A stretch of DNA of 64,000 bases from Tenacibaculum sp. 190524A05c (GCF_964036595.1 NZ_OZ038523.1:3478501-3542500), one strand, 5' to 3'. Positions 26,315 to 35,777 are shown, counted from the stretch's first letter. The notes: generated from the letters alone by a model not told the origin. Numbers and translations are program-made.

Positions 26315-27187
26315 ATGATGAATTTATTTAAGAAAAGTTTGAATAATAGTTTCGAGGCAATGGGAATTAACGAACGTAATGTGTCTTTAATTTATCCTAA
26401 TAACAATAGAAAATATTACAAGTTAGCAGATGATAAAGTTCTTGCGAAAGAAATTCTAGATGAAAACGCCATTCCCTGTGCTGATACTTATGCGGTTATT
26501 GAAAAGATTAGCGGAATTCAAAAAGGTTGGGAACTGGTTAAAAAGTATGATAAACTAGCTATAAAACCTGCCAACGGAAGTGGAGGAGGAGGTATCAAAA
26601 TTTTGAAAAAAGACAATAAAGAGAATTGGATAAGTAGTGGAAAGATAATTCATGAAGAAGAGATTTTCCTCCATATGGCATCAATTATAATGGGTCAATA
26701 TTCCTTGGGATCTGATGATCGTGTGCTCATTGAAAAATGTATAGAATCTCATTCTTTCTTTCACGAGATTTATCCAGCAGGAGTTCCAGATTTTAGAGTA
26801 ATTCTATTGAATAAAAAACCAGTGATGTCCATGTTACGAGTTCCAACAGATAAATCGGATGGAAAAGCGAATTTACATCAAGGTGGTTTAGGAATTGGAA
26901 TTAACATGGAAGACGGAACCTTGACTTATGCCTATGATGGTAAAAACTACTTTGAAGTTCATCCGGATAATATGAATCAAATCTTTGGCAAGAAAATTCC
27001 GTATTGGGATGAAATTTTAGAAATCTCCGTTCAAACAGCTGCAAGTTTTCCGCTGAATTATTTAGGTGTTGATATTGTTATAGATCAGCAGTTAGGACCA
27101 TTAATAATGGAAGTAAATGTTCGTCCAGGTTTGGGTATACAACTCGCTAATAAAACCGGCATGAAAAAAGTTTTAAAAAATCTATAG
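26315..27187 (+). CDS. Alpha-L-glutamate ligase-like ATP-grasp protein
   Basis: A 290-residue cytosolic ATP-grasp protein related to RimK-type amino-acid ligases. It shows the ATP loop LAIKPANGSGGGGIKIL (about 85-100), the substrate-side RVPTDKSDGKANLHQGGLGI (about 188-207), and the metal-binding strand LGVDIVIDQQLGPLIMEVN followed by VRPGLGIQLAN. Partnership with a 7TM-transglutaminase gene is the recognised arrangement of this family, thought to form and process peptide-like bonds on an unknown substrate. It lies 4 bases after the 7TM gene and 42 bases before a small membrane-peptide gene. Confidence 0.88.
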   Translation: MMNLFKKSLNNSFEAMGINERNVSLIYPNNNRKYYKLADDKVLAKEILDENAIPCADTYAVIEKISGIQKGWELVKKYDKLAIKPANGSGGGGIKILKKDNKENWISSGKIIHEEEIFLHMASIIMGQYSLGSDDRVLIEKCIESHSFFHEIYPAGVPDFRVILLNKKPVMSMLRVPTDKSDGKANLHQGGLGIGINMEDGTLTYAYDGKNYFEVHPDNMNQIFGKKIPYWDEILEISVQTAASFPLNYLGVDIVIDQQLGPLIMEVNVRPGLGIQLANKTGMKKVLKNL

Positions 27188-27229
27188 GGTTTTATTTAAA
27201 GAACCTGTTTACCAATCAAAGCACAAAAT

Positions 27230-27433
27230 ATGAAGTATCAAAAATCACCATTCCCATACGTATTCCTTCTTGTAGGGATTTTATCCATCTCAGTTTATTC
27301 TAATCTGGTAACCGATAAACAAATTAATGCACCAATTGTGCATACCATAAAAGCAAATGAATTGCCTGAAAAAACAATTGTTAAGGTAAAAGAAGTTCCA
27401 AATAAAGAGCTAGAACTTGTTGCAGTAAAATAA
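27230..27433 (+). CDS. Small membrane-anchored peptide of the 7TM/ATP-grasp operon
   Basis: A 67-residue protein with one hydrophobic segment (about 9-25, YVFLLVGILSISVYSNL) and a polar Lys/Glu/Val-rich tail of about 40 residues (VKVKEVPNKELELVAVK). The orientation is probably tail-out. It lies between the ATP-grasp gene and the outer-membrane barrel gene with short gaps (42 and 30 bases), so it is likely part of the operon. The Lys/Glu-rich tail could be the substrate of the ligase/transglutaminase pair, which is speculation. No family recognised. Confidence 0.65.
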   Translation: MKYQKSPFPYVFLLVGILSISVYSNLVTDKQINAPIVHTIKANELPEKTIVKVKEVPNKELELVAVK

Positions 27434-27463
27434 AAATCATTCAATTTTTTAAGAATAAAATAT

Positions 27464-28570
27464 ATGAAGTACACAATAGTATTTATTAGTGTTCTAGTAA
27501 CCCTTTGTGCCCATTCTCAAGTAAAAGTTTCATTTTCTTCACTAAGCGGATACGAAACAAACATTTATAAATCACCAAGCTCATTTGTTTCAGAGGACGA
27601 ATTACTAGATAGGAATGATTTGTTTGCAAGCAGTGCATATCAAGATGGTATCATTCAATTTAAGTATGGTAAAAACTGGAAGAACAGTAATTTAAAAATC
27701 AGTTTTACTCCAGAGATTCGCTATTACTTTTCACAAGAAGATGCACGAAGAATTGTATTAAATGGACGAGTAAAGTATGGTTATAATTTTTCTCGAACTA
27801 CAAAATGGGAAAACTCATTTAGTTTCAAAAATAAAAATCAAAAAGGACAAGATTTAGATGCTAATGAATTGAGTACACCTTTAGGGTATAATAGAATAAA
27901 CCTAGAGTCTAAAGTATCTTTTCGATTGTCAAAGAAGAATCGAACAGCTATCAGTTTGAGTTATGGAAATAAAAGTTTTGATGCTTCGGAAAGCAGACAA
28001 GTTTCATATGATATTTATGGATTAAACTTAAGTACGAAGCAAGTTCGTTGGAAAAATCACTTACTACATTCTTACGGAGTAAATATTGGTTTTTTCGGAA
28101 GAAAATACACTTTGTTTAGTTTGGAAGATGAAACGAATTCATTCCGAACATGGAACTATTTTAATGCAGAACTATTCTACAAGTTTCCATTTCATAAAAA
28201 GTTAAGTGTTCAACCTGAATTTGGTTTTGAGAAGAGAATGGATGAAACAAGTAATCAGTTTGGATATAACGAGTTTTCTGCAGGTTTCAAATTGAAATAC
28301 TCGTCAGACAAGTTTCTTTTAAACCTTACTCCAAATTTCTCATTTAGATCTTTTGACCAGCTAAATACATCTGGTAGTTCAACTCAAAAATTGAATTACA
28401 AGTATATAAGAGCAAACATGAATTTAGAATATAAGTTGAATAAAAGATTTTCGATTACTTCAAGAGCATATGTAATTGATAGAAATTCAAACAACAACAA
28501 TATAAATACGACTGCATATCGCTCGTATCACAATAATTATTTCGGATTGGGTTTAAAGTTTATTTTTTAA
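27464..28570 (+). CDS. Outer-membrane beta-barrel protein of the 7TM/ATP-grasp operon
   Basis: A 368-residue exported protein: signal peptide 1-18 (ends CAHSQ), then many alternating aromatic/polar strands (for example LKISFTPEIRYYF, WENSFSFKNK, FLLNLTPNFSFRSF) and a last strand ending in GLGLKFIF with C-terminal Phe, typical of outer-membrane barrels assembled by BamA. About 16-18 strands can be guessed. No plug domain is present. It is the last gene before the strong terminator at 28683-28710. Its ligand or partner is unknown; the genetic link suggests it serves the same process as the inner-membrane 7TM protein. Confidence 0.75.
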   Translation: MKYTIVFISVLVTLCAHSQVKVSFSSLSGYETNIYKSPSSFVSEDELLDRNDLFASSAYQDGIIQFKYGKNWKNSNLKISFTPEIRYYFSQEDARRIVLNGRVKYGYNFSRTTKWENSFSFKNKNQKGQDLDANELSTPLGYNRINLESKVSFRLSKKNRTAISLSYGNKSFDASESRQVSYDIYGLNLSTKQVRWKNHLLHSYGVNIGFFGRKYTLFSLEDETNSFRTWNYFNAELFYKFPFHKKLSVQPEFGFEKRMDETSNQFGYNEFSAGFKLKYSSDKFLLNLTPNFSFRSFDQLNTSGSSTQKLNYKYIRANMNLEYKLNKRFSITSRAYVIDRNSNNNNINTTAYRSYHNNYFGLGLKFIF

Positions 28571-28682
28571 GGGGATAGGTTTTTGATAAACGTCATTTAA
28601 GCCCAATCAACGAAATAACTTAAAGTTTTAGTAATTTATTAGTAGTTTAATTGTTAAATGGTTTTCTGATTTTTCAGAAAGA

Positions 28683-28710
28683 AAAAGAGGTCTCAATTGA
28701 GACCTCTTTT
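28683..28710. terminator. Perfect 28-bp palindromic terminator
   Basis: Arms AAAAGAGGTCTCAA (28683-28696) and TTGAGACCTCTTTT (28697-28710) are exact complements. It lies between the convergent barrel gene and metalloprotease gene and can end both transcripts. Confidence 0.9.
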
Positions 28711-28730
28711 AATATATAAACTAATTTTAA

Positions 28731-31244
28731 TTATTTTGGATCAAGAATATCATTAATTCTATCCACAGCATCTTGGAAATGATAACGAGTAATCGTATTT
28801 CTAGCAGCAGCAATATTTCTTTGAAGATCACGCTTTAAACGTTTTAATTCTCCTCTTACTACTGGTTTAATATCAGACTGACTCACATTCACTCCAGTTT
28901 GTTTAAAGTAACCACCATTATTTGTAGCTCTTTGATTTTTTGCTTTATTTAATAAGAAATCCATTCGATCTAAATATGCTCTTTGTAAATTTCTTTTATA
29001 AGCATCAACAGATTTGTTTGCTGAATATAATTCTTTCCAAACTCCTCTACGTAAATCATTCATCATTTCTAATAAAGTATACGCCTTAGCACCATTTGAA
29101 GTCTCGTTTTCAACTAAACGAACCATTCTTCCTGGTTTTAAAATACGATTTAACGTACGAACTTGTAAAGAACGAATTCTTTCTCCAGTTCCTGAGAATT
29201 GAGTTTTCTCCGCAATGTTTTTATCAATTAACCATGTTGGTGTTGTGAATAATTCCTTATTGATAAAACGTAAAGCATTTTTTTGATGAGATTTAGAAAC
29301 AGGAGTATACACAGCACCCTCTTGTCCAACTGCTTTGTAATGTTCGTAAACACCACCAATATTAGAACTTACATGTCCCATATATCTATTGAATTGACCT
29401 AAAAGTTGTCCGTACATTGTGTTTAATTCCTCATACGTTTCACCTTCTTCGGTTGTCCATTCTTCTAAACGAGGTAAAATTCTTTTTAAGTTTTTAATCC
29501 CGTAAGTACTCGCTTTAATAGCATCATCACCAATATCCTCAGTTTGAGAACTAGGATCAATAATATTTACTACTTGTTGGTGACCAAATCTATACACTGG
29601 ATTTCCAGCTCTTTTTCTAATCCAAGAATTTAAAATTGGCTTTTCTTCCTTTGCAGTTTTATCTAAGATTGGTCTGTACCCCCAATTAATAGAATACTTA
29701 TCATAAGGACCAATATTTGGCATCATTGCCACTCCTTTATCTTCTGGTTGTGCTACATAATTAAAACGTGCGTAATCCATGATAGATGGTGCAGTTCCAA
29801 ATTTCTTAGTAAATGAAGCAGAACGTAAAGAATCAACAGGATATGCAACAGAACTTCCCATGTTATGAGGTAACCCTAAAGTATGACCAACTTCATGAGC
29901 AGAAACAAAACGAATTAATCGTCCCATGATTTCATCTTTAAATTTATTCGAACGAGCTTCTGGATTGATAGCAGCTGTTTGAATAAAATACCAATTATGT
30001 AATAAGGTCATTACATTATGATACCAGTTAATATCTGATTCTAAAATCTCTCCTGATCTTGGATCACTTACGTGAGGTCCGTTTGCATTTGGTATTGGAG
30101 AAGCTAAATAGCGCACAACTGAATAACGTACATCTTCTGGACTCCATTCTGGATCTTCTTCTTTTGTTGGAGGATCTTTCGCTAAAATTGCGTTTTTGAA
30201 TCCTGCTTCTTCAAAAGCGACTTGCCAATCTTCAATTCCTTGTTTGATGTATTTACGCCAAACTTTTGGAGTTGCTCTATCAATATAATATACAATTGGT
30301 TTCTTAGGTTCTACTAATTCACCACGCTTGAATTTTTCAATGTCTTCATCTTTTACCTCTAATCTCCAACGATCTAAATAGGTTAAAGATTTACTTTTTT
30401 GTGCATCTAAACCATAATCTGTTTGAGATCTTGCAAACCAACCTACACGACGATCGAAATATCTACGTTTCATAGGTTTTTCTGGAAGTAAAATCATAGA
30501 GTTACTTAACTCAATAGAAATAGATCCAACACTTCTATTTGAAGGTGGCTGATTCGATAAATATGTCTTTACATGACGAATTTCAATGTTCTTCGGATAA
30601 CTACTAATACGATCAATATAAGAACGCTCTTTATCCATACGAGTTACTTTGTATTGTTTTCTTCTGAATTGAGGAAAACCGATAGCTTTTACGTCTTTTG
30701 AAAATAACGGAGTAGCATCAATTACAGTAGCTGAAGAATCTTTACTAAATGCTTTAATTGGAAAAGAAAATAATATCGGTTCGAAGTTTGAGTTAACCAC
30801 TGCTTCATGAACAGGTAAAATACTATCTGCAACTACAGAATGAGAAACTACACGTAATAAGATTTTTTTATGTTTCTTTTGCCATCTAAGAACTTGTGTA
30901 TTTTGTTTTCCTCCACCAAAACCAATTCCGCTTGCAGTTTTTGCGATTCTAGTTACCATTAACATTTCTTTTCCTAATAAAGAATCAGGGATTTCGAAAA
31001 GATAACTTTGGTCTTTGGTATGTACTTTAAAAAGACCTTCATCTGTTTTATGTTTTTTAGTAACAACCTTTTCATACGGTTGTATTGCTCCTTTTTTAGG
31101 TTTTGGTTTCGGAGCTTTTGCGGCAACCTCTTTACCTTTTTTGTCATTTTTCTTGTTTCTCTTTCTTCTTTGAGCTTCAATATCTAAAGTAGCTCCAAAA
31201 ACAAAAAGTAAGGCCAAGAACCTTGTAAGTAATTTTGTATTCAT
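28731..31244 (-). CDS. Exported zinc metalloprotease (DUF4953/DUF5117-type metzincin)
   Basis: An 837-residue exported protease. Signal peptide 1-24 (ends IEAQ), then a basic Lys/Arg-rich linker (about 25-60), N-terminal domains of the DUF5118/DUF5117 type, and the catalytic domain with the metzincin zinc motif HEVGHTLGLPH near residue 449 and the Met-turn SIMDYARF about 40 residues on. The C-terminal 200 residues are helical. Related Bacteroidota proteins are cell-envelope or secreted proteases of largely unknown substrate. No type IX sorting domain is visible at the C-terminus, so it is probably periplasmic or outer-membrane-bound. Monocistronic. Confidence 0.9.
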   Translation of the reverse strand: MNTKLLTRFLALLFVFGATLDIEAQRRKRNKKNDKKGKEVAAKAPKPKPKKGAIQPYEKVVTKKHKTDEGLFKVHTKDQSYLFEIPDSLLGKEMLMVTRIAKTASGIGFGGGKQNTQVLRWQKKHKKILLRVVSHSVVADSILPVHEAVVNSNFEPILFSFPIKAFSKDSSATVIDATPLFSKDVKAIGFPQFRRKQYKVTRMDKERSYIDRISSYPKNIEIRHVKTYLSNQPPSNRSVGSISIELSNSMILLPEKPMKRRYFDRRVGWFARSQTDYGLDAQKSKSLTYLDRWRLEVKDEDIEKFKRGELVEPKKPIVYYIDRATPKVWRKYIKQGIEDWQVAFEEAGFKNAILAKDPPTKEEDPEWSPEDVRYSVVRYLASPIPNANGPHVSDPRSGEILESDINWYHNVMTLLHNWYFIQTAAINPEARSNKFKDEIMGRLIRFVSAHEVGHTLGLPHNMGSSVAYPVDSLRSASFTKKFGTAPSIMDYARFNYVAQPEDKGVAMMPNIGPYDKYSINWGYRPILDKTAKEEKPILNSWIRKRAGNPVYRFGHQQVVNIIDPSSQTEDIGDDAIKASTYGIKNLKRILPRLEEWTTEEGETYEELNTMYGQLLGQFNRYMGHVSSNIGGVYEHYKAVGQEGAVYTPVSKSHQKNALRFINKELFTTPTWLIDKNIAEKTQFSGTGERIRSLQVRTLNRILKPGRMVRLVENETSNGAKAYTLLEMMNDLRRGVWKELYSANKSVDAYKRNLQRAYLDRMDFLLNKAKNQRATNNGGYFKQTGVNVSQSDIKPVVRGELKRLKRDLQRNIAAARNTITRYHFQDAVDRINDILDPK

Positions 31245-31387
31245 GGATTTTTTATTGAAAAATTAGTCGAAATTAAGAAACGCTATATCATATAATCTTA
31301 ATTATATGTTAAAGAGATTTTGGTTTTCTTAATAAAAACAAAACGAAAAGATTTCTTTATTTTTAAACATTCTTAAAAGCCGATTAA

Positions 31388-32146
31388 ATGAAGAAATATA
31401 TTTTGCTAAATCTTTTATTGCTAGCATTTACAAGCTGTGTTGTGAGTAGTTCTAAAGATAATAATGAAAAAGAAGAAGAAGTTAAAAAGGAATCAACAAA
31501 GCTTTTTCCGGAGTTAAAGCCGGATAGGTATAATGTTGCTTTTTTAATTATGGATGGTACGTATAATACCGAATTAACAGCACCGTTTGATATTTTTCAA
31601 CATACCATTTTTAGAAAAGGAATCAAGGCTATGAATGTATTTACGGTAGCAGATACAGATGAAGCAGTAACTACATTCGAAGGTATGAGAATTATGCCTG
31701 ATTTTAATTACAAAAAAGACAGTCTGCCTAAAATTGATATTCTTGTAGTGCCAAGTGCGGAGCATCATTTAGATTCTGATTTGGAGAATAAAGACATGAT
31801 TCGTTTTGTTCAAAAAGTTGATAAAGAAGCAGAGTTTATTACTTCACATTGTGATGGAGCATTTGTTTTAGCAAAAGCTGGTGTTTTAAAAGACAAAGTA
31901 TCTACAACCTTTCCTTCTGATATTGATAAAATGAGAACAATGTTTCCTGAATTAGATATTCGTAAAGAAGTGCTTTTTGTTCATGATGGAAAATATATTA
32001 CTTCTGCTGGTGGAGCTAAATCTTTTGAAGCAGCTTTATATTTATGCGAGTATTTATATGGTAAAAAGATTGCTCAATCTTTAGCTGGAGGATTAGTTAT
32101 AGATTGGAATAAGGATGACGTACCTCATTTAATCGTCAAAAAATAG
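31388..32146 (+). CDS. DJ-1/PfpI-superfamily lipoprotein
   Basis: A 252-residue predicted lipoprotein (lipobox LLAFTSC, Cys17). The rest is a DJ-1/PfpI domain resembling the GATase1-like part of AraC-type GlxA regulators: YNVAFLIMDGTYNTELTAPFDIF, KIDILVVPSAEHH, the nucleophile elbow ITSHCDGAFVLA (Cys near 160), and ITSAGGAKSFEAALYLCEYL. No DNA-binding domain is present. The export signal is unusual for a family that is mostly cytosolic. Function may be small-aldehyde detoxification or sensing in the envelope. It ends directly against the convergent DUF3667 gene with no bases between stop codons. Confidence 0.85.
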   Translation: MKKYILLNLLLLAFTSCVVSSSKDNNEKEEEVKKESTKLFPELKPDRYNVAFLIMDGTYNTELTAPFDIFQHTIFRKGIKAMNVFTVADTDEAVTTFEGMRIMPDFNYKKDSLPKIDILVVPSAEHHLDSDLENKDMIRFVQKVDKEAEFITSHCDGAFVLAKAGVLKDKVSTTFPSDIDKMRTMFPELDIRKEVLFVHDGKYITSAGGAKSFEAALYLCEYLYGKKIAQSLAGGLVIDWNKDDVPHLIVKK

Positions 32147-33016
32147 TTATTTCAAAATTTCGGGATTTTTATAACCTGTAAAAAATCCAATTGCATATGA
32201 GATTACAGTAATAAATATTGCGATAATCAGTATTGTAATTAATGAAACCACACAAAATCTTAAAAATTTAAGAATATATTGTTTTGTTGTTAAATCATAC
32301 ATTTTACCGAATGTATACAAGTAATAAGCAATAAAACCAATGGTGCCAAAAGGATATATCTTTGGTGAAATTAACATCGCGACTAAAAAGAAAACAATAG
32401 ATATATACATTGTTGTACCTTGTATATAGGAGTTTATTATAATATGTTCCCCGTAATTATTAGGTTTTCTAAAAGTCATGTAACTAATAAAAGCATAAAA
32501 CGGAAGAAATAAGAATGAAATGATATTGAAATATCTAACGAAGATATCATAGTATGTATCTCCGAGTTTTAGTGCTAGTTCTGCCTCTTGTTGTTGTCGT
32601 TTTAGTTTAGCAATTTCTTTTTCAGATAAATGAGTTAATTTAGAAAGATCGATGTTTGCTTTTTCTTTAAGTGTCTCGGTTCTATTTTGATTAAAAGAGT
32701 TATTTACATCAATAAATTCTTTGGAATAAAAATTAAATACAATTAGAGATAATGCTGCTCCTACAGCCAAATAGGCGAATGGATTCACATATTTTTTTCG
32801 AGCACCATCAAGATAGTCTTTTAGTACTTCATGTGGTTTGGAAAACATTTTACGTAATGTATTCGCGTATAGACTATCTAAACCAAAACTTGCGAAAAGT
32901 TCACTTAGCAATAACTTAAAAGTAATCCTGTTTTTTACAACTTTAGCACCACACTTATCACAGAAAGAAGCATCATGTTCAAGCTTATGCCCACAGTTTT
33001 TACAAGTCATTTTCAA
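32147..33016 (-). CDS. Zinc-ribbon membrane protein (DUF3667)
   Basis: A 289-residue inner-membrane protein. The N-terminus has a zinc ribbon (CKNCGHKLEHDASFCDKCG, Cys pairs at about 5/8 and 19/22). A conserved block RITFKLLLSELFASFGLDS and TLRKMFSKPHEVLKDYLDGA typical of DUF3667 follows, then about five hydrophobic helices and a short coiled-coil stretch (about 120-150) between the first two. Function is unknown in the family. Start ATG is shared by the divergent YgiQ gene region 67 bases away. Confidence 0.85.
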   Translation of the reverse strand: MKMTCKNCGHKLEHDASFCDKCGAKVVKNRITFKLLLSELFASFGLDSLYANTLRKMFSKPHEVLKDYLDGARKKYVNPFAYLAVGAALSLIVFNFYSKEFIDVNNSFNQNRTETLKEKANIDLSKLTHLSEKEIAKLKRQQQEAELALKLGDTYYDIFVRYFNIISFLFLPFYAFISYMTFRKPNNYGEHIIINSYIQGTTMYISIVFFLVAMLISPKIYPFGTIGFIAYYLYTFGKMYDLTTKQYILKFLRFCVVSLITILIIAIFITVISYAIGFFTGYKNPEILK

Positions 33017-33069
33017 TAGAATTTTGGTTAATCAACTCCAAATATATGTGATTTAGTTAATATTTGCCG

Positions 33070-33077
33070 TATTTTTG
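33070..33077 (+). promoter_or_regulatory. -7 box immediately before the YgiQ-family start
   Basis: TATTTTTG matches TAnnTTTG exactly and ends only 6 bases before the ATG at 33084. The predicted transcript start therefore falls at or beside the start codon. The -33 element is weak. Confidence 0.45.
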
Positions 33078-33083
33078 CACTCT

Positions 33084-35033
33084 ATGAGAATAAGACGATT
33101 ATCTGATTGGTTACCAACTACTAATAAGGAAGTTAAGTTGAGAGGTTGGGAAGAACTAGATGTAATTTTGTTCAGTGGAGATGCTTATGTTGATCATCCA
33201 TCGTTTGGACCTGCAGTAATAGGTCGTATCTTAGAAAGTTACGGCTTACGTGTAGCAATTGTACCGCAGCCTAATGTTAACGATAATTTACAAGATTTTA
33301 CAAAGTTAGGAACACCTAATTTATTCTTTGCTGTTACTGGTGGATGTATGGATCCAATGGTAAGTAATTATACCGCTAGTAAAAGAAAGAGAGATAAAGA
33401 TGCCTATACTCCAAATGGAGATATTGGTTTTAGACCCGATTATGCTACATCTGCGTATACCAAAATTTTAAAAGAAAAGTTCCCAGACGTTCCTGTATTA
33501 ATTGGAGGAATTGAAGCTTCCTTACGAAGAGTAACGCATTATGATTATTGGTCAGATAAGTTATTACCAACTATTTTAGAAACTTCTAAAGCGGATATGT
33601 TGGTATACGGGATGGGAGAACAACCCTTACGTGAAATTGTAGAATTACTACAAAAAGGAGTTCCGTTTTCAAGCTTAAGAACAATCAAGCAAACGGCATT
33701 TTTGGTAAATGAAGATGAAAAAACTCCAAAGAACAAGAACTGGGAAGATGTAGAAATTGCTTCTCATGAAGATTGTTTATCAGATAAGAAAACTTTTGCT
33801 TCTAACTTTAAGGTTATTGAGCAAGAATCAAATAAATTAATTGCTCGACGAATTTTTCAGAAAGTAGGGAATAAGCAATTAGTTATCAATCCACCTTATC
33901 CAACAATGACGGAAAAAGAGATTGATGCCTCATTTGATTTACCATATACAAGATTACCACATCCTAAGTATAATAAGCGTGGACCAATTCCTGCTTTTGA
34001 GATGATTAAATTCTCAATTAATATTCACAGAGGTTGTTTTGGAGGATGTAGTTTCTGTACTATCTCTGCACACCAAGGTAAATTTATTGCAAGTAGAAGT
34101 CAAGAATCAGTTTTAAAAGAAGTTGATAAAGTGGCTCAAATGGATGACTTTAAAGGGTATTTATCTGATATTGGTGGTCCTTCTGCAAACATGTATAAAA
34201 TGAAAGGAAAAGTACAGTCAATTTGTGACAAATGTGTTGCACCTTCTTGTATTTCACCTGTAATTTGTAGTAATCTTGATACATCTCATAAACCTTTAAC
34301 GGAATTATATAAAGCGGTAGACAAGCATCCAAAAGTAAAGAAATCATTTATTGGAAGTGGAATTAGACATGATATGTTGGTTCCTGAGTTTAATAAAAAT
34401 GCTGATCCAGAAGAGTTAGATGCGTATACAGAAGAGGTAATGACGAATCATGTTTCTGGAAGATTGAAAGTTGCACCGGAACATACTTCTGATCCTGTTT
34501 TAAAATTAATGCGAAAACCATCTTTCAAGTACTTCCATAAGTTTAAAGATCGTTTCGATAAAATCAATAAAAAGAGTAAGTTAAATTTACAATTGATTCC
34601 ATATTTTATTTCTAGTCACCCAGCTTGTGAACCAGAAGATATGGCAAATCTTGCCGCTGAGACTAAAGATATGGGATTCCAATTGGAACAAGTACAAGGA
34701 TTTACTCCAACTCCAATGACAGTAGCAACTGTAATTTATTATAGTGGTTATCATCCATACACATTAAAGCCTGTTAAAACGGCTAAAACTCGACAAGAAA
34801 AGTTAGATCAACATAAGTTTTTCTTTTGGTACAAAAAGGAAAACAGAAAGTGGATTAAAGATACGCTGAGTAAAGTAGGTAGAAATGACTTAGTTCAGAA
34901 GTTGCTTCCTAACGACAGTTCTTGGAGAAAGAATAAACCAGGAAAAACTAAAAACACATTTGATGATACGGTTACTTCGGTAAAGGAATCACGAAGAAAA
35001 AATAAAGGATTTAAGAAGAAACGAAGAAGATAA
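33084..35033 (+). CDS. YgiQ-family radical SAM protein
   Basis: A 649-residue cytosolic radical SAM enzyme. The N-terminal part (1-280) is the YgiQ-specific domain (WEELDVILFSGDAYVDHPSF, IGGIEASLRRVTHYDYWSD), and the [4Fe-4S]/SAM motif CxxxCxxC is seen in HRGCFGGCSFCTISAHQGK (first Cys about 318). More cysteines at about 385-400 (CDKCVAPSCISPVIC) may bind a second cluster. The C-terminus is basic (KKRRR). The reaction is unknown. The frame stays open to a TTG at 33075, but that codon lies in the -7 box, so ATG 33084 is preferred. Confidence 0.93.
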   Translation: MRIRRLSDWLPTTNKEVKLRGWEELDVILFSGDAYVDHPSFGPAVIGRILESYGLRVAIVPQPNVNDNLQDFTKLGTPNLFFAVTGGCMDPMVSNYTASKRKRDKDAYTPNGDIGFRPDYATSAYTKILKEKFPDVPVLIGGIEASLRRVTHYDYWSDKLLPTILETSKADMLVYGMGEQPLREIVELLQKGVPFSSLRTIKQTAFLVNEDEKTPKNKNWEDVEIASHEDCLSDKKTFASNFKVIEQESNKLIARRIFQKVGNKQLVINPPYPTMTEKEIDASFDLPYTRLPHPKYNKRGPIPAFEMIKFSINIHRGCFGGCSFCTISAHQGKFIASRSQESVLKEVDKVAQMDDFKGYLSDIGGPSANMYKMKGKVQSICDKCVAPSCISPVICSNLDTSHKPLTELYKAVDKHPKVKKSFIGSGIRHDMLVPEFNKNADPEELDAYTEEVMTNHVSGRLKVAPEHTSDPVLKLMRKPSFKYFHKFKDRFDKINKKSKLNLQLIPYFISSHPACEPEDMANLAAETKDMGFQLEQVQGFTPTPMTVATVIYYSGYHPYTLKPVKTAKTRQEKLDQHKFFFWYKKENRKWIKDTLSKVGRNDLVQKLLPNDSSWRKNKPGKTKNTFDDTVTSVKESRRKNKGFKKKRRR

Positions 35034-35053
35034 ACTTAAATCTAATCAATAAA

Positions 35054-35082
35054 AAAAGGCACACTTTTAAAGTGTGCCTTTT
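35054..35082. terminator. Bidirectional terminator between YgiQ-family and YceI genes
   Basis: A 13-bp stem (35054-35066 with 35070-35082, arm AAAAGGCACACTT) with a 3-base loop, A-rich before and T-rich after. It serves both convergent genes. Confidence 0.88.
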
Positions 35083-35101
35083 CTATTTTATTTAAGAAGA
35101 A

Positions 35102-35683
35102 TTAGTTCAATTCTAATTCAGCAACTAAATCAAATTCGTCGTAAATAGCTTTGTCTTTTAAGTTATCAAAGAAGCTTGAAGATCCGTACTTAATCCCAAA
35201 CTTTGTTCTATCTACTTTTAAAGAAGCAGTAGCTTTAGTACCATTAATTGAAATTAAAAAGTTTACTTTTTTAGTAATTCCTTTGATGGTAAGATTAGCT
35301 GTTACTTCATAAGCATTACTTCCTGTTGATTTAACTTTTGTGAAGTTTAATGCAGAAGTTTGGTGTTTTTCAACTCCAAAAAAATCAGGAGATTTTAAGT
35401 GTCCGTCTAAACCTTTTTTAGCCTTTCCAGATAAGTCCGTTGTGTTAATAGTTGTCATGTCTATTGTAATTGAACCACCTGATAATTGGTTATCATCAAA
35501 ATTTAAATAACCCGACTTAACAGTTACCGTTCCGTTATGAGAACCTGTAACTTTATAAGCTTTCCATTCGATTTTACTTTTACTAGTGTTGATTTGCTTT
35601 GTTTCTCTTTTACTAGTTGTGAAAGAGAGTGTGAATAAAGAAATTAGAGCGATACCTAATCCTTTTTTTATTGAATTTCTCAT
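35102..35683 (-). CDS. YceI-family periplasmic protein
   Basis: A 193-residue exported protein with signal peptide (1-24) and a YceI lipocalin-like domain: SKIEWKAYKVTGSHNGTV, SGGSITIDMTTINTTDLS, and KSPDFFGVEKHQTSALNFTK followed by LTIKGITKKVNF. The family binds polyisoprenoids or similar long-chain amphiphiles and is often tied to stress or quinone metabolism. It stands alone in its transcription unit. Upstream on the same strand, 94 bases away, lies a Crp/Fnr gene, a candidate regulator by position. Confidence 0.93.
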   Translation of the reverse strand: MRNSIKKGLGIALISLFTLSFTTSKRETKQINTSKSKIEWKAYKVTGSHNGTVTVKSGYLNFDDNQLSGGSITIDMTTINTTDLSGKAKKGLDGHLKSPDFFGVEKHQTSALNFTKVKSTGSNAYEVTANLTIKGITKKVNFLISINGTKATASLKVDRTKFGIKYGSSSFFDNLKDKAIYDEFDLVAELELN

Positions 35684-35777
35684 TGTACTAATTTTTGTAT
35701 TAAAATGTATACAACAAAGTTCTTGAAGATTAATGGTTTGGAAAATGATCTATCTTATAAAATAATGTTAAACTAGT

